From NCBI RefSeq assembly GCF_900113665.1, contig NZ_FOQD01000021.1:62001-126000 (forward strand): 64,000 bases of DNA, read 5' to 3'. Below, piece by piece: positions 1-7,446 of the stretch. The notes under the pieces were generated by a model, which worked only from the letters and a program-made list of their open reading frames with translations, had not been told where the DNA came from and did no database searches. The number at the start of each line of letters is the position of its first letter. The first letter of the stretch is position 1. The stretch comes from Planctomicrobium piriforme (GTDB lineage: Bacteria > Planctomycetota > Planctomycetia > Planctomycetales > Planctomycetaceae). The translations under genes and the position numbers were made by a program.

Positions 1-290
1 AGCATGTTGCCTTGGAAGATCAGAAGGGGGAGTTCGCCCCAGACGAGTTTGATGCTGTAACAGAAGAGGACTGGGCACGAGTCATTGACCAGTTCTTGCC
101 GGAGATGTTGAACACATTGTTGCCGCCGCCTGAACTCCTGTCGGCGATGGTGCCTGAAGTGCCCGAGGACGAATTCGAAGATCCGTACAATCGACGGCCC
201 CTGGTTCGCACCGAGGAGCGAGTTTCCCGCAACGCTCCCTGCCCTTGCGGCAGCGGGAATAAGTTCAAACGCTGCTGCGGCCGGTCATGA
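1..290 (+). CDS. secA: SEC-C motif protein, C-terminal fragment (probable SecA)
   Basis: The reading frame is open from the left edge, so only the last ~95 residues are seen. The tail is acidic and proline-rich and ends in a SEC-C zinc-binding motif with the pattern CxCxSGxxxKxCC ([18 protein letters not shown]). In SecA, the ATPase motor of the Sec translocase, this motif closes the protein and binds SecB or ribosomes. Short SEC-C motifs also end unrelated proteins, and the ATPase domains lie outside the window, so SecA is an inference from the motif and its extreme C-terminal position. The ridA-like gene follows 47 bp later on the same strand. Confidence 0.6.
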   Translation, partial: HVALEDQKGEFAPDEFDAVTEEDWARVIDQFLPEMLNTLLPPPELLSAMVPEVPEDEFEDPYNRRPLVRTEERVSRNAPCPCGSGNKFKRCCGRS

Positions 291-337
291 TTTTACATTC
301 TTACCGGCATGATCACTGATTCACTGGAGATGCTTGG

Positions 338-814
338 ATGACAATGGGAACGCGCGAACAGCGGTTGCAGGAACTGGGGTATCCCTTAGACCGGGTGCCG
401 AAAAGCGGCGGGTTGTTCGACCCGGTGGCGGTGGTTGGGACGCTCGTTTACGCGTCAGGTCAGGTGCCCTTCGACGGCGACGAACTGATCGCGCCTGGCA
501 AAGTTCCCACCGAAGTCTCGCAGGAAACGGCGACTCAGGCCGCGGCGTTGTGCGCTGCGAACATCCTCCGCACGGTCCGACAGCAGTTCGGCTCGCTCGA
601 TGCGATCGAACGGGTGGTGCGGATCACCGGCTACGTCAACTCTTCGCCAGACTTCACCCTGCAGCACCTGGTCATGAACGGTGCTTCAAAACTGGTGCGG
701 GAGGTCTTCGGAGAGCAGGGACGTCATGCCCGCACGGCACTTGGTGTCGCACAGTTACCGCTTGGCAGCAGCGTCGAACTGGAGATGATCCTGCAGCTCA
801 AGCAAGGGAGTTGA
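338..814 (+). CDS. RidA family protein (YjgF/YER057c/UK114)
   Basis: The 158-residue product matches the RidA (YjgF/YER057c/UK114) fold of the longer branch. It has an N-terminal VYASGQVPFDG strand region, a central helix with 'AANILRTVRQQFGSLDAIERVVRITGYV' character, and the C-terminal HARTALGVAQLPLGSSVELE segment containing the conserved arginine. RidA proteins hydrolyse reactive enamine/imine intermediates from PLP enzymes in the cytosol; the substrate of this branch is not known. The ATG at 338 has a GGAGA sequence a few bases upstream. The TGA stop lies inside the left arm of a heptad inverted repeat. An overlapping +1-frame ORF (334-828) is an artefact. Confidence 0.9.
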   Translation: MTMGTREQRLQELGYPLDRVPKSGGLFDPVAVVGTLVYASGQVPFDGDELIAPGKVPTEVSQETATQAAALCAANILRTVRQQFGSLDAIERVVRITGYVNSSPDFTLQHLVMNGASKLVREVFGEQGRHARTALGVAQLPLGSSVELEMILQLKQGS

Positions 815-891
815 GTGTTGAGGGCTGAGTGTCGAGCGTAAATAGAGAGAGTGGATTTTTCACTCAACACTCAACTCTCGTCACTCAACGC
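804..891. repeat. Heptad inverted repeat spanning two convergent stop codons
   Basis: The left arm reads in 7-nt steps TGAGTGT, TGAGGGC, TGAGTGT, CGAGCGT. The right arm reads TCAACAC, TCAACTC, TCGTCAC, TCAACGC. A 15-bp segment is perfectly inverted (808-822 against 863-877). The RidA stop (812-814) and the stop of the convergent SGNH gene (885-887) both fall inside heptads. The transcript can form a hairpin from either direction, so a bidirectional terminator role is plausible. Confidence 0.8.
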
Positions 892-2228
892 TCCGGAAAC
901 AGTTCCATCAGCGCATCCACGAAGATCAACATGCCGGTGGGATCGGGGTGGTTGATCGAGTTCGACATCAGCGTGCTGTATGGGAGGCCTTGTCGCCAAA
1001 GTCGCCCGTAGCGGAGTGAGGCGTCGGCGAGCGCGACGTTGTGCTTCTCGCTGAATTCCCGCAGGCCGGTGACATAGGGTCGGGGATCTTGATCGATCCC
1101 CTTTTCCTTGGTCAGTCCCATCCAGTCAGGCCGGACGTAATGCGGTGTGAGAATGATCCACTCGCTGCCCATCCCCTGAAAGTCGGCCAGGAATTTTGAA
1201 TAGCGCGTTTCGACATCGGCCGGCTTCAGGCCGGCGTCGTTGACGAATTCGGACACGATCAAGTCGGGCTTCACGGCGAGCACGGTTTCGGCATAGTTGT
1301 GCGGTTCGCCAGGCGGCACGGCCAGGTAGGTCGCTGTGTTCCGTCCGCCCCAGGCTTCGGTGACAAGTTCGATTTTGGCTTGGGGGAAGCGTTCTTTCAG
1401 TTGATCTACGAATCGGGCCTGCCAGCGGTTTTGTGCGTATTCAGGCAGATAGCGGCCATCGGTGACGCTGTCGCCCCAGGCGAGAATTTTCACCGGCTCG
1501 CCGGAGCGCAGTTTCGCCATCGTCTTGGGAATCCGCTGTTCGGCGATACTGGGAGTCGACGCAGGCGGCGCGGGGTACTTGGTTTCCAGAATCGGAAAGA
1601 GATTGTCGTCGGTCAGTTTGGCGACCTTGCCTGGCAGCCAGATGTTCGCGAGCCGCCGTTCACCGGAAGCGAGTTCCGGTGCCTGCGGGCTGCCTGCGGC
1701 CGGTTGACCGGGGCGATATTTGATGTCACCAGCGGGCGTCAGCACGATCGTGTCGAGCCGCAGTTGGTTGTGCTTGTAGCTGGCATAGACCGGTTGCTTG
1801 GGGTCAATTTTGCCGCCTTCCAGTCGCCCGAGGTTCCCCCAGCTCAGGTCCGATTCGTAATCCTTGCCGCGAACCAGAAGTTCGTCTGTGTCTTTTTGAC
1901 CAGTCCGCACCACCAGGCTTTCGGGATCGAGGAGATGCGGGGTGGTCACTTCCTGTGCTTCGACCCCCTTGAGATGCGCCCCGCGCGCGTAACCTGGCGC
2001 GGCTGGATTGAAGACCGGCAGGTTCGTGTACTTCTCTGCGGTGACAGTGACGATTTGGGGCGGATCGATTTGAATTTCAGCAGACTTTTCAGGCTGCCCA
2101 TCGTGGGCCGGCACGATCACCTTCACGGACCAATCGCCAGTGATCGTCAACTCTGCCGGCGGCGCGGCAGCGACGACGTTCAGACACAGCAGCGACAGTC
2201 CCAGCGTCCAGGCAAACGAAATTCTCAC
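885..2228 (-). CDS. Exported SGNH/GDSL-family hydrolase
   Basis: I place the start at GTG 2228 because GGAG lies eight bases upstream and the product then begins with a clean signal peptide (MRISFAWTLGLSLLCLNVVAAAP), giving 447 residues. The open frame extends to a TTG at 2261 inside a repeat, which I reject. After an N-terminal ~200-residue beta-rich region of unknown family comes an SGNH hydrolase domain. It has block I GDS (LAWGDSVTDG), block III ND (SEFVNDAG) and a C-terminal NHPDPTG with the catalytic His. These enzymes are esterases or deacetylases with Ser-His catalysis, probably periplasmic here and acting on carbohydrate esters; the substrate is not deducible. Confidence 0.85.
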   Translation of the reverse strand: MRISFAWTLGLSLLCLNVVAAAPPAELTITGDWSVKVIVPAHDGQPEKSAEIQIDPPQIVTVTAEKYTNLPVFNPAAPGYARGAHLKGVEAQEVTTPHLLDPESLVVRTGQKDTDELLVRGKDYESDLSWGNLGRLEGGKIDPKQPVYASYKHNQLRLDTIVLTPAGDIKYRPGQPAAGSPQAPELASGERRLANIWLPGKVAKLTDDNLFPILETKYPAPPASTPSIAEQRIPKTMAKLRSGEPVKILAWGDSVTDGRYLPEYAQNRWQARFVDQLKERFPQAKIELVTEAWGGRNTATYLAVPPGEPHNYAETVLAVKPDLIVSEFVNDAGLKPADVETRYSKFLADFQGMGSEWIILTPHYVRPDWMGLTKEKGIDQDPRPYVTGLREFSEKHNVALADASLRYGRLWRQGLPYSTLMSNSINHPDPTGMLIFVDALMELFPER

Positions 2229-2250
2229 GGAAGCGCTCCGTTGGAAAGAG

Positions 2251-2350
2251 TTGTCAGTCAACAGTATTCAGTTCTCAGTTCTCTGCCAGACTTCAGCTTC
2301 AACATCTTGTTTCAGACTGTTTACTGAATACTGACGACTGAAAACTATTT
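2251..2350. repeat. Heptad inverted repeat (TCAGTNN / ACTGANN type)
   Basis: The left arm reads TCAGTCA, ACAGTAT, TCAGTTC, TCAGTTC. The right arm reads ACTGTTT, ACTGAAT, ACTGACG, ACTGAAA, ACTATTT. The stop codon of the 2345-3922 gene (CTA on the plus strand at 2345-2347) lies in the last heptad. Three successive right-arm heptads contain TGA, so all three plus-strand frames are closed. Confidence 0.8.
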
Positions 2351-3922
2351 CAATTCAATATTCTGGTCGTCGTTGTAGAAGTTGCCGGCGTCGTTCATCT
2401 GGTTGGCGCCTTTGCTCATCACTCTGGCCAGGCCGTCTGTCTCGCGAGTGTAGTCATACGGCAGATCCGTATGCCCATCGACGGGGAGTTCAGGCAGATA
2501 CTTTGGAGTCAGCTCGGAAAGCGCCGCCGGGAAACTGCCGTGATCCTGTCGGTAGGCAACCAGTGCGAGACCGATGTTCGTCAGATCGCGACGGACGCGA
2601 GCGCGATCATCGCTGAAGCGACGCTGCCACCAGAATGGCCGTAACGACCAGGCCATGTTTTCACCGACCCAGCGACTCGTCGCCGCGGGATCGCTCTTCA
2701 GCTTCTCTGTAAATTTTTCCACGTCTTCGTCCGTCGACTCTTCCCATTGCGCGAGCTTCTGGTCGAGTTTGGCGAAGAGTTCTTTCTGGGTCGCACGATC
2801 ACGCGTCCCGAGCGCCTTCACGATTTCATCCCAAATGCCGTCCGCTCCGACGAGTGCCTGATCCCATTTCAGACCTGAAAGATCAGGCAGCTTTTCGGCA
2901 GGCCGCGAACTCGCATCCGGGACTTCGAAGAACCCTCGCACCGATTCTTCGTCGGTACTCAAAAGTTCGATTTCTTGATGAACGATCGCCCGTTCGCCGA
3001 TGTTGGCGGCCTGATCGGCGGTTGGCAGCGGCGGCAACGCGCGAAACGCCTTTGTATATCTGGCGAGTTGCTCAGGCGAGATTCTTCCGCTGGCAAGAAC
3101 CAGACCTTCGCCGCGAGTGGCGAATGCATCGACCACATGCGCCTTGGCGTTGGAGACGTCGAACGGCGAACCATTTGCCAACAGCAGCGCGATCTGATGG
3201 CAGGTCAGCAGGTCGTCGAGGGCGCCGTCGACATCCCCTGTGTAGAGCCGGTGCATCGCCCGGGCGTTGTACATGCGGGCAATGAATGGAAAGCGGCGTT
3301 CGATGTTGAGCGTCGCCGACAGCAGTCGCGGCGGCATTTCCACGGACAACATCGGCACAAAGTAGCCAGGTTGATCGGCCGCGGTCGAAATTGTTTTCAG
3401 CGACTTCTCGTTCGCCGTGAGATAAGCCAGCAGTCGCGGATACTTCTCGACCGACCACGGGCCTTCAGCAGCGGCGAACAGTTCGTCCTGAATCTGCAGC
3501 GCGACTTCATGCGTCTGATCGGGCGGAACCCCGTCGAGGAACTTGGTGAAGTCTTCGAGCAATACGAACTGCGGTGCGTCGGGCGGCAACGCCTGAACGC
3601 CCATCAGTTCCAGAGAGTCGGCCTTGAGCTCTGGTTCGAAGGCATCCTTGCCGACGGCAATGAGCAGGAACACCGCCGCGTTCTGAGCCGGGGGCACCTG
3701 TTTGGTGAGTCGTTCGTTAATTGAACGCAGGCTGCCGACCAGTTCGATCGGAATTTGCGGCTCGGTGAGTTTGAGCCCCTCAGGCAGGGGCGAACCTGGC
3801 TCCGCTGCGAACGTGAGTGCCATGCCAGGCAGGACAGCGACGAAGCTCGCCACCAGAAACAGTCGCCGTAAAAAAGAGCGAGCGTATGGCGTCGCCATTC
3901 GCAGAAAAGAGTCGTCACGCAT
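2345..3922 (-). CDS. Exported planctomycetal protein with pseudopilin-like C-terminal segment
   Basis: The 525-residue product has a signal peptide (ARSFLRRLFLVASFVAVLPGMALTFAAEPG). The long middle part is helical and has no catalytic motif that I recognise. The last ~75 residues (VRRDLTNIGLALVAYRQDHG, then SFPAALSELTPKYLPELPVDG) resemble the C-terminal part of type II secretion or pseudopilin-like proteins common in Planctomycetes, here without the N-terminal pilin helix. Starts at 3922 and 3898 are both possible; neither has a Shine-Dalgarno sequence, and both keep the signal peptide. The function is unknown. The export prediction is sound. Confidence 0.75.
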   Translation of the reverse strand: MRDDSFLRMATPYARSFLRRLFLVASFVAVLPGMALTFAAEPGSPLPEGLKLTEPQIPIELVGSLRSINERLTKQVPPAQNAAVFLLIAVGKDAFEPELKADSLELMGVQALPPDAPQFVLLEDFTKFLDGVPPDQTHEVALQIQDELFAAAEGPWSVEKYPRLLAYLTANEKSLKTISTAADQPGYFVPMLSVEMPPRLLSATLNIERRFPFIARMYNARAMHRLYTGDVDGALDDLLTCHQIALLLANGSPFDVSNAKAHVVDAFATRGEGLVLASGRISPEQLARYTKAFRALPPLPTADQAANIGERAIVHQEIELLSTDEESVRGFFEVPDASSRPAEKLPDLSGLKWDQALVGADGIWDEIVKALGTRDRATQKELFAKLDQKLAQWEESTDEDVEKFTEKLKSDPAATSRWVGENMAWSLRPFWWQRRFSDDRARVRRDLTNIGLALVAYRQDHGSFPAALSELTPKYLPELPVDGHTDLPYDYTRETDGLARVMSKGANQMNDAGNFYNDDQNIELK

Positions 3923-4243
3923 ACGGCATCCGCCACAGCTAAAGGAGAGACCGCACCTGGCAGCGCCATACACCAGTCGATCCGTTCTCAGCAGAGTCGC
4001 ACGTTTCAGACAACTGGTCAATCATCTGGGGGGAATCGACAGGGAGTTTGGAAGACAACACCCATCACTGTGCTTGAATTCCGGGCGAATGTGAAACGCA
4101 GAGAGCGCAGAGTCCGCTGAGGGTGAAGAACAGCGCAAATCAATTTCGAGACTTGCGGTCGATGAGAGGTCGGATGAAACGAGATTGTTTTCTCTGCGAC
4201 CTCAGCGAACTCTGCGTTTCAAAATTCTTCTCAATTCCGCCGC
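3923..4243. repeat. Spacer with a nonamer-periodic inverted repeat
   Basis: No gene is supported here. The spacer carries a left arm in 9-nt steps (CGCAGAGAG, CGCAGAGTC, CGCTGAGGG, about 4096-4122). A right arm follows (CTCTGCGAC, CTCAGCGAA, CTCTGCGTT, about 4192-4218) and ends 24 bp before the DUF1990 stop codon. It has the same general architecture as the heptad elements but a 9-nt period. Confidence 0.65.
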
Positions 4244-4822
4244 TCAAGACCCTTTCACCTTCCGCAGCATCGCCGCGGCGGAGTCGCGGCCGAAGCGTTT
4301 TTGTCGGGTGCGGGCAAAGGGGTAGCCCAGGCGCATCAGCCATTGACGCGGGCGGGAGAAGGCCACGATCTCGTACCAGACGCTGTTGTCGTTCTGGTCC
4401 CAGGTGATCAGAAAGCACTCCTCCCCTGACCCGACATGCTCAGGCAGGGTGCCGTAGGCGAAACCGAATCGTCGTCGCGGGGCAGGTTCGTCAATGAGAT
4501 GAATGATGCGGCAGGCGTTGAGCCACCAGACCCCCAGCACGGTCGCGAGAACGCCGACTGTCTGGCCGGGCTGTAATGGGGTGTCCGGCGGGACTGCGGA
4601 AACCCAACCGATGTTGAACTGCTCCCAGTGTTCGAGCGCCTGTTTCGCGGAGAGAAAAACTGCCTCGCCTTCCCCCAGTTTGATCCGCGTGTGATCGAGA
4701 ATGTAGCCCGGCGGCGCGGCGGTGGCAGTGGCCCCGACTTCAGGATAGGTGAAGTCAAATACGGACTGCGCCGCCAGAAACTGACGCACAAACTCCAGAT
4801 TCGGTTTCCGCAGCAGGAGCAT
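4244..4822 (-). CDS. DUF1990 family protein
   Basis: The 192-residue product has the DUF1990 pattern. An N-terminal strand-helix region is followed by GFAYGTLPEHVGSGEECFLI, then WDQNDNSVWYEIVAFSRPRQ and a C-terminal arginine-rich helix (LGYPFARTRQKRFGRDSAAAM). The biochemical function of DUF1990 is unknown; members are often found near NAD(P)-binding and light- or stress-response genes. It is transcribed divergently from the SDR-like gene at 4954 across a 131-bp spacer with an inverted-repeat operator, so the two are probably co-regulated. Confidence 0.85.
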   Translation of the reverse strand: MLLLRKPNLEFVRQFLAAQSVFDFTYPEVGATATAAPPGYILDHTRIKLGEGEAVFLSAKQALEHWEQFNIGWVSAVPPDTPLQPGQTVGVLATVLGVWWLNACRIIHLIDEPAPRRRFGFAYGTLPEHVGSGEECFLITWDQNDNSVWYEIVAFSRPRQWLMRLGYPFARTRQKRFGRDSAAAMLRKVKGS

Positions 4823-4879
4823 CTGTTCCTTTGGAGTTCGGCAGGGGCGGGAGATTTTGAGAATGCACTCTTTTCACAA

Positions 4880-4910
4880 CAGTCTACAAATGCATGTTAG
4901 ACTGAAGTCT
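4880..4910. promoter_or_regulatory. Candidate operator between divergent DUF1990 and SDR genes
   Basis: CAGTCTA (4880-4886) and TAGACTG (4898-4904) form perfect 7-bp inverted arms around an 11-nt spacer. A third half-site, AGTCT, follows at 4906-4910 and makes AGACT-GA-AGTCT with the second. This arrangement in a divergent promoter suggests a dimeric repressor or activator site. The regulator is not in the window. Confidence 0.55.
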
Positions 4911-4953
4911 GGAAACGGTATCCGGATTTGGAGCCGATTCCTAACCGGGAGGA

Positions 4954-5955
4954 ATGAACGCTTTGATTCCAAGCTTCGAAAACTCGGGCGCGACCGGTGA
5001 TTTGCCTGTCATTCTGCTGACTGGGGCGTCGGGCTATGTCGGCGGGCGGCTGCTGCCGGAACTGCTCAAACAGCCGATTCGCGTTCGCTGCCTGGCGCGA
5101 GATTCGGTGCGACTTCGCAGTCGAATTCCGGAAAACGTAGAACTGGTCCAGGGAGATGTTCTCGACGCGGCATCACTGACTGCGGCGCTCGCTGGCGTCG
5201 ACACGGCGTACTATCTCGTCCACTTGATGTCTGGTTCTGAGTCCAAAAACTTCGAGCAGCAGGATCGTCAGGCGGCCGAGAATTTTGCTAAGGCCGCTTC
5301 TGCGGCTGGCGTACATCGCATCATTTATCTTGGCGGGTTGGGGGACGACAGCGACCCGAAGCTCTCGCCGCATCTGCGGAGCCGTCATGAGGTGGGACAG
5401 ATTCTGCGAGAGTCCGGCGTCGAGACGATCGAGTTTCGGGCATCGCTGGTGATCGGCGCCGGCAGCCTGTCGTTTGATCTGGTGCAGTCGCTTACCGACC
5501 GCCTGCCGGTGATGCTCTGCCCGAAGTGGCTGACGACTCCGACGCAGCCGATTGCCGTGGACGATGTGCTGGCGTATCTGCTGGCGGCGAAAGAGCTGCC
5601 TGCTGGCAAAAGCAGGATCGTGGAGATTGGCGGCGAAGATGTGGTGACGTATGAAGACCTGATTCATGAGTACGCGGCTCAGAAGGGTCTGCGACGCTGG
5701 CTGATTTCCGTGCCGGTGCTCACGCCCTGGCTGTCGAGCCTGTGGCTGGCGCTGGTGACCCCGAGCAGCTTCGAAGTGGGCCGGCACTTGATCGAGGGGC
5801 TTAAGAATCCGACGGTCGTTCGCGATCCGCTTGCGAAAACGCTTTTTCCGATCAAGCCAATGGGGGTGGCAGAGTCGATGCGAATCGCCTTGCTGCCGCG
5901 CGAGCCGACAGCAACGTCAGAAAATCAGCCCCACCCTCAGCACGCCGCTGGCTGA
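4954..5955 (+). CDS. NAD(P)-binding atypical SDR / NmrA-like protein
   Basis: The 333-residue product starts at an ATG after GGGAGGA. A Rossmann glycine motif (LLTGASGYVGGRLLPELL, about residues 20-38) is followed by VRCLARD, ELVQGDVLD and ALAGVDTAYYLVHLM, typical of atypical short-chain dehydrogenases that often act as NAD(P)H sensors or epimerase-like enzymes. The YxxxK motif of classical SDRs is not evident; HRIIYLGGLGD occupies the corresponding strand. Related proteins are often longer with a C-terminal DUF2867 domain, which is absent. The 3' end overlaps the convergent outer-membrane protein gene by 39 bp. Confidence 0.85.
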   Translation: MNALIPSFENSGATGDLPVILLTGASGYVGGRLLPELLKQPIRVRCLARDSVRLRSRIPENVELVQGDVLDAASLTAALAGVDTAYYLVHLMSGSESKNFEQQDRQAAENFAKAASAAGVHRIIYLGGLGDDSDPKLSPHLRSRHEVGQILRESGVETIEFRASLVIGAGSLSFDLVQSLTDRLPVMLCPKWLTTPTQPIAVDDVLAYLLAAKELPAGKSRIVEIGGEDVVTYEDLIHEYAAQKGLRRWLISVPVLTPWLSSLWLALVTPSSFEVGRHLIEGLKNPTVVRDPLAKTLFPIKPMGVAESMRIALLPREPTATSENQPHPQHAAG

Positions 5956-7101
5956 AAGTTCTCCGTAACCGAGTTCGCGAAAGCTCAGTTCGCGATCGTA
6001 GACATAGCCCCCTTCAATGAAGGCGGCCTTGCGTCCGGCGAGAATCCGTTCGTAACCGAACAGCACTTTCTGATCGTAGTAGGTGACGACGTCGTTGAGG
6101 CCGTAGCTGTGCTGCATGGCCCATGAGCCGCCGCCGAGAAAGTCTTGTGCGATGTAGATCCAGTGTTCGAGATCGCCGTCGACCTTGCAGCGGTAGGCGA
6201 CCTTCATCCGGGGATAGAGCAGTTCGAGACGCATCTGATCTTCTGGTTTTCCGACAATGAACCCGGCGACGACCGCGGTCGAGACGTCGTCGCGGTCCAG
6301 GTACAAAACGCCCCCGGCCAGCTTCACATGTTCAGACCATTGATAGAACGCAATCGCACGGGAGGGAATGCGAAAGGCCCCGCTCGAGGTGTTGTAGAAG
6401 TCGGTGAACATGCTGGGAGCAACGCTTCCGAGGAGTTCCCAGCGCTCGCCAATCGGCAGTCGCAACGTGGTCTCGATGCCAAAATCGTAGAGCTGCGGCG
6501 AGATGTCGGTGAGGTTCAAAGACGTATTCGGGATCGGGACGTAAGGGTCGTCGCCCACGAGATGGAAACTGAATCGCGGGGTCACCTGGAGATAGGGGAA
6601 CCGCTGCGTGCGGATCACATGCCGCAGGTCGAACGAGTTCCAACTGACGTTCTGACTGCTGGCGGGGATGAGCGTATAGGTGAAGGAGGTAATGTCTTCA
6701 TGCCAGAGCTCCGGCAGGGCGTCACAGGCGTCGTCCGGCATCCGGCTCGGCGGTAAGGCGGGCACAGCGGGATCGACGTTCTGCGCTCCTGATTCGTAGA
6801 ACGGGTACTGCACCTGTTGAATGCCGTTGGGAGATTCTCCTTCCGGCAGCGGCGGCAGAATTTCATCCAGGGACTTCAGTTGGACTGCGACTGGGGGTTC
6901 AGCAAAGAGTTCTTGAGCGTGAGCGTCGTCACTCGTTGAGTCAGGCAATGTCCGAATCAATCGCGGCGGCGGGCCAGGTGCATCGGCTGGTTCGCCGGTC
7001 GAGGCAGAATGGCCCGCCAGGGACAAATGCGCCGTCTCGTCTGCGGATGCAGCCGCCGGGGAGAGTATTATCGAGGCGCACGCAATCAGGGCCAGTCGCA
7101 T
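5917..7101 (-). CDS. Exported beta-barrel outer-membrane protein (DUF6268-like)
   Basis: The ATG at 7101 gives a signal peptide (MRLALIACASIILSPAAASADE) and a 394-residue product. A ~130-residue proline-rich linker precedes a region of alternating amphipathic strands (YLQVTPRFSFHLVGDD, YDFGIETTLRLPIGERWELL, AAFIEGGYVYDRELSFRELG). The protein ends in GVLRVGLIF, a C-terminal phenylalanine typical of outer-membrane barrels recognised by BamA. DUF6268 is my best family guess. The last 39 bp overlap the convergent SDR-like gene, so the two transcripts are antisense to each other at their 3' ends. Confidence 0.7.
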   Translation of the reverse strand: MRLALIACASIILSPAAASADETAHLSLAGHSASTGEPADAPGPPPRLIRTLPDSTSDDAHAQELFAEPPVAVQLKSLDEILPPLPEGESPNGIQQVQYPFYESGAQNVDPAVPALPPSRMPDDACDALPELWHEDITSFTYTLIPASSQNVSWNSFDLRHVIRTQRFPYLQVTPRFSFHLVGDDPYVPIPNTSLNLTDISPQLYDFGIETTLRLPIGERWELLGSVAPSMFTDFYNTSSGAFRIPSRAIAFYQWSEHVKLAGGVLYLDRDDVSTAVVAGFIVGKPEDQMRLELLYPRMKVAYRCKVDGDLEHWIYIAQDFLGGGSWAMQHSYGLNDVVTYYDQKVLFGYERILAGRKAAFIEGGYVYDRELSFRELGYGELSASGVLRVGLIF

Positions 7102-7446
7102 GGGCTGGCGAAGTCGCGACAGAGTCAATGTGTCGAAGGAGAAAACCACGGCCTCTCGTATCCCATCCGAAACCGGGGGGTCAACTCGGATTCGCAGGCG
7201 CAGACGACTTGCGGCGGTTCGTGGACGCAGCAAATCGCCCTGCGGCAGAAACTGCCGATCGAGGAGGATTGACAGCAGTTCGAAGTTGTCAGTTTTCAGT
7301 CGTCAGTTGAAATGCCGGAGCTGGTGACGGGGTGCGTTTTGAGTGTCGTTTTTTTTGAACTGAATACTGACGACTGAAAACTTGCCACTCCTGATTGAAG
7401 AATCGTCTCAGGTGGCCGATGATTCAGGTTCTACTTGAGCCCGCCC
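7102..7446. repeat. Divergent spacer with heptad inverted repeat
   Basis: This spacer separates the outer-membrane protein start from hemG. A heptad inverted repeat occupies 7285-7381, with left arm TCAGTTT, TCAGTCG, TCAGTTG and right arm ACTGAAT, ACTGACG, ACTGAAA. Unlike most copies it is not next to a stop codon but between two start codons. I found no convincing sigma-70 boxes and no gene. Confidence 0.7.

Noticed and set aside
1299..2327. 342-residue plus-strand ORF
   Set aside because: It is antisense to the SGNH hydrolase and runs into the heptad repeat.
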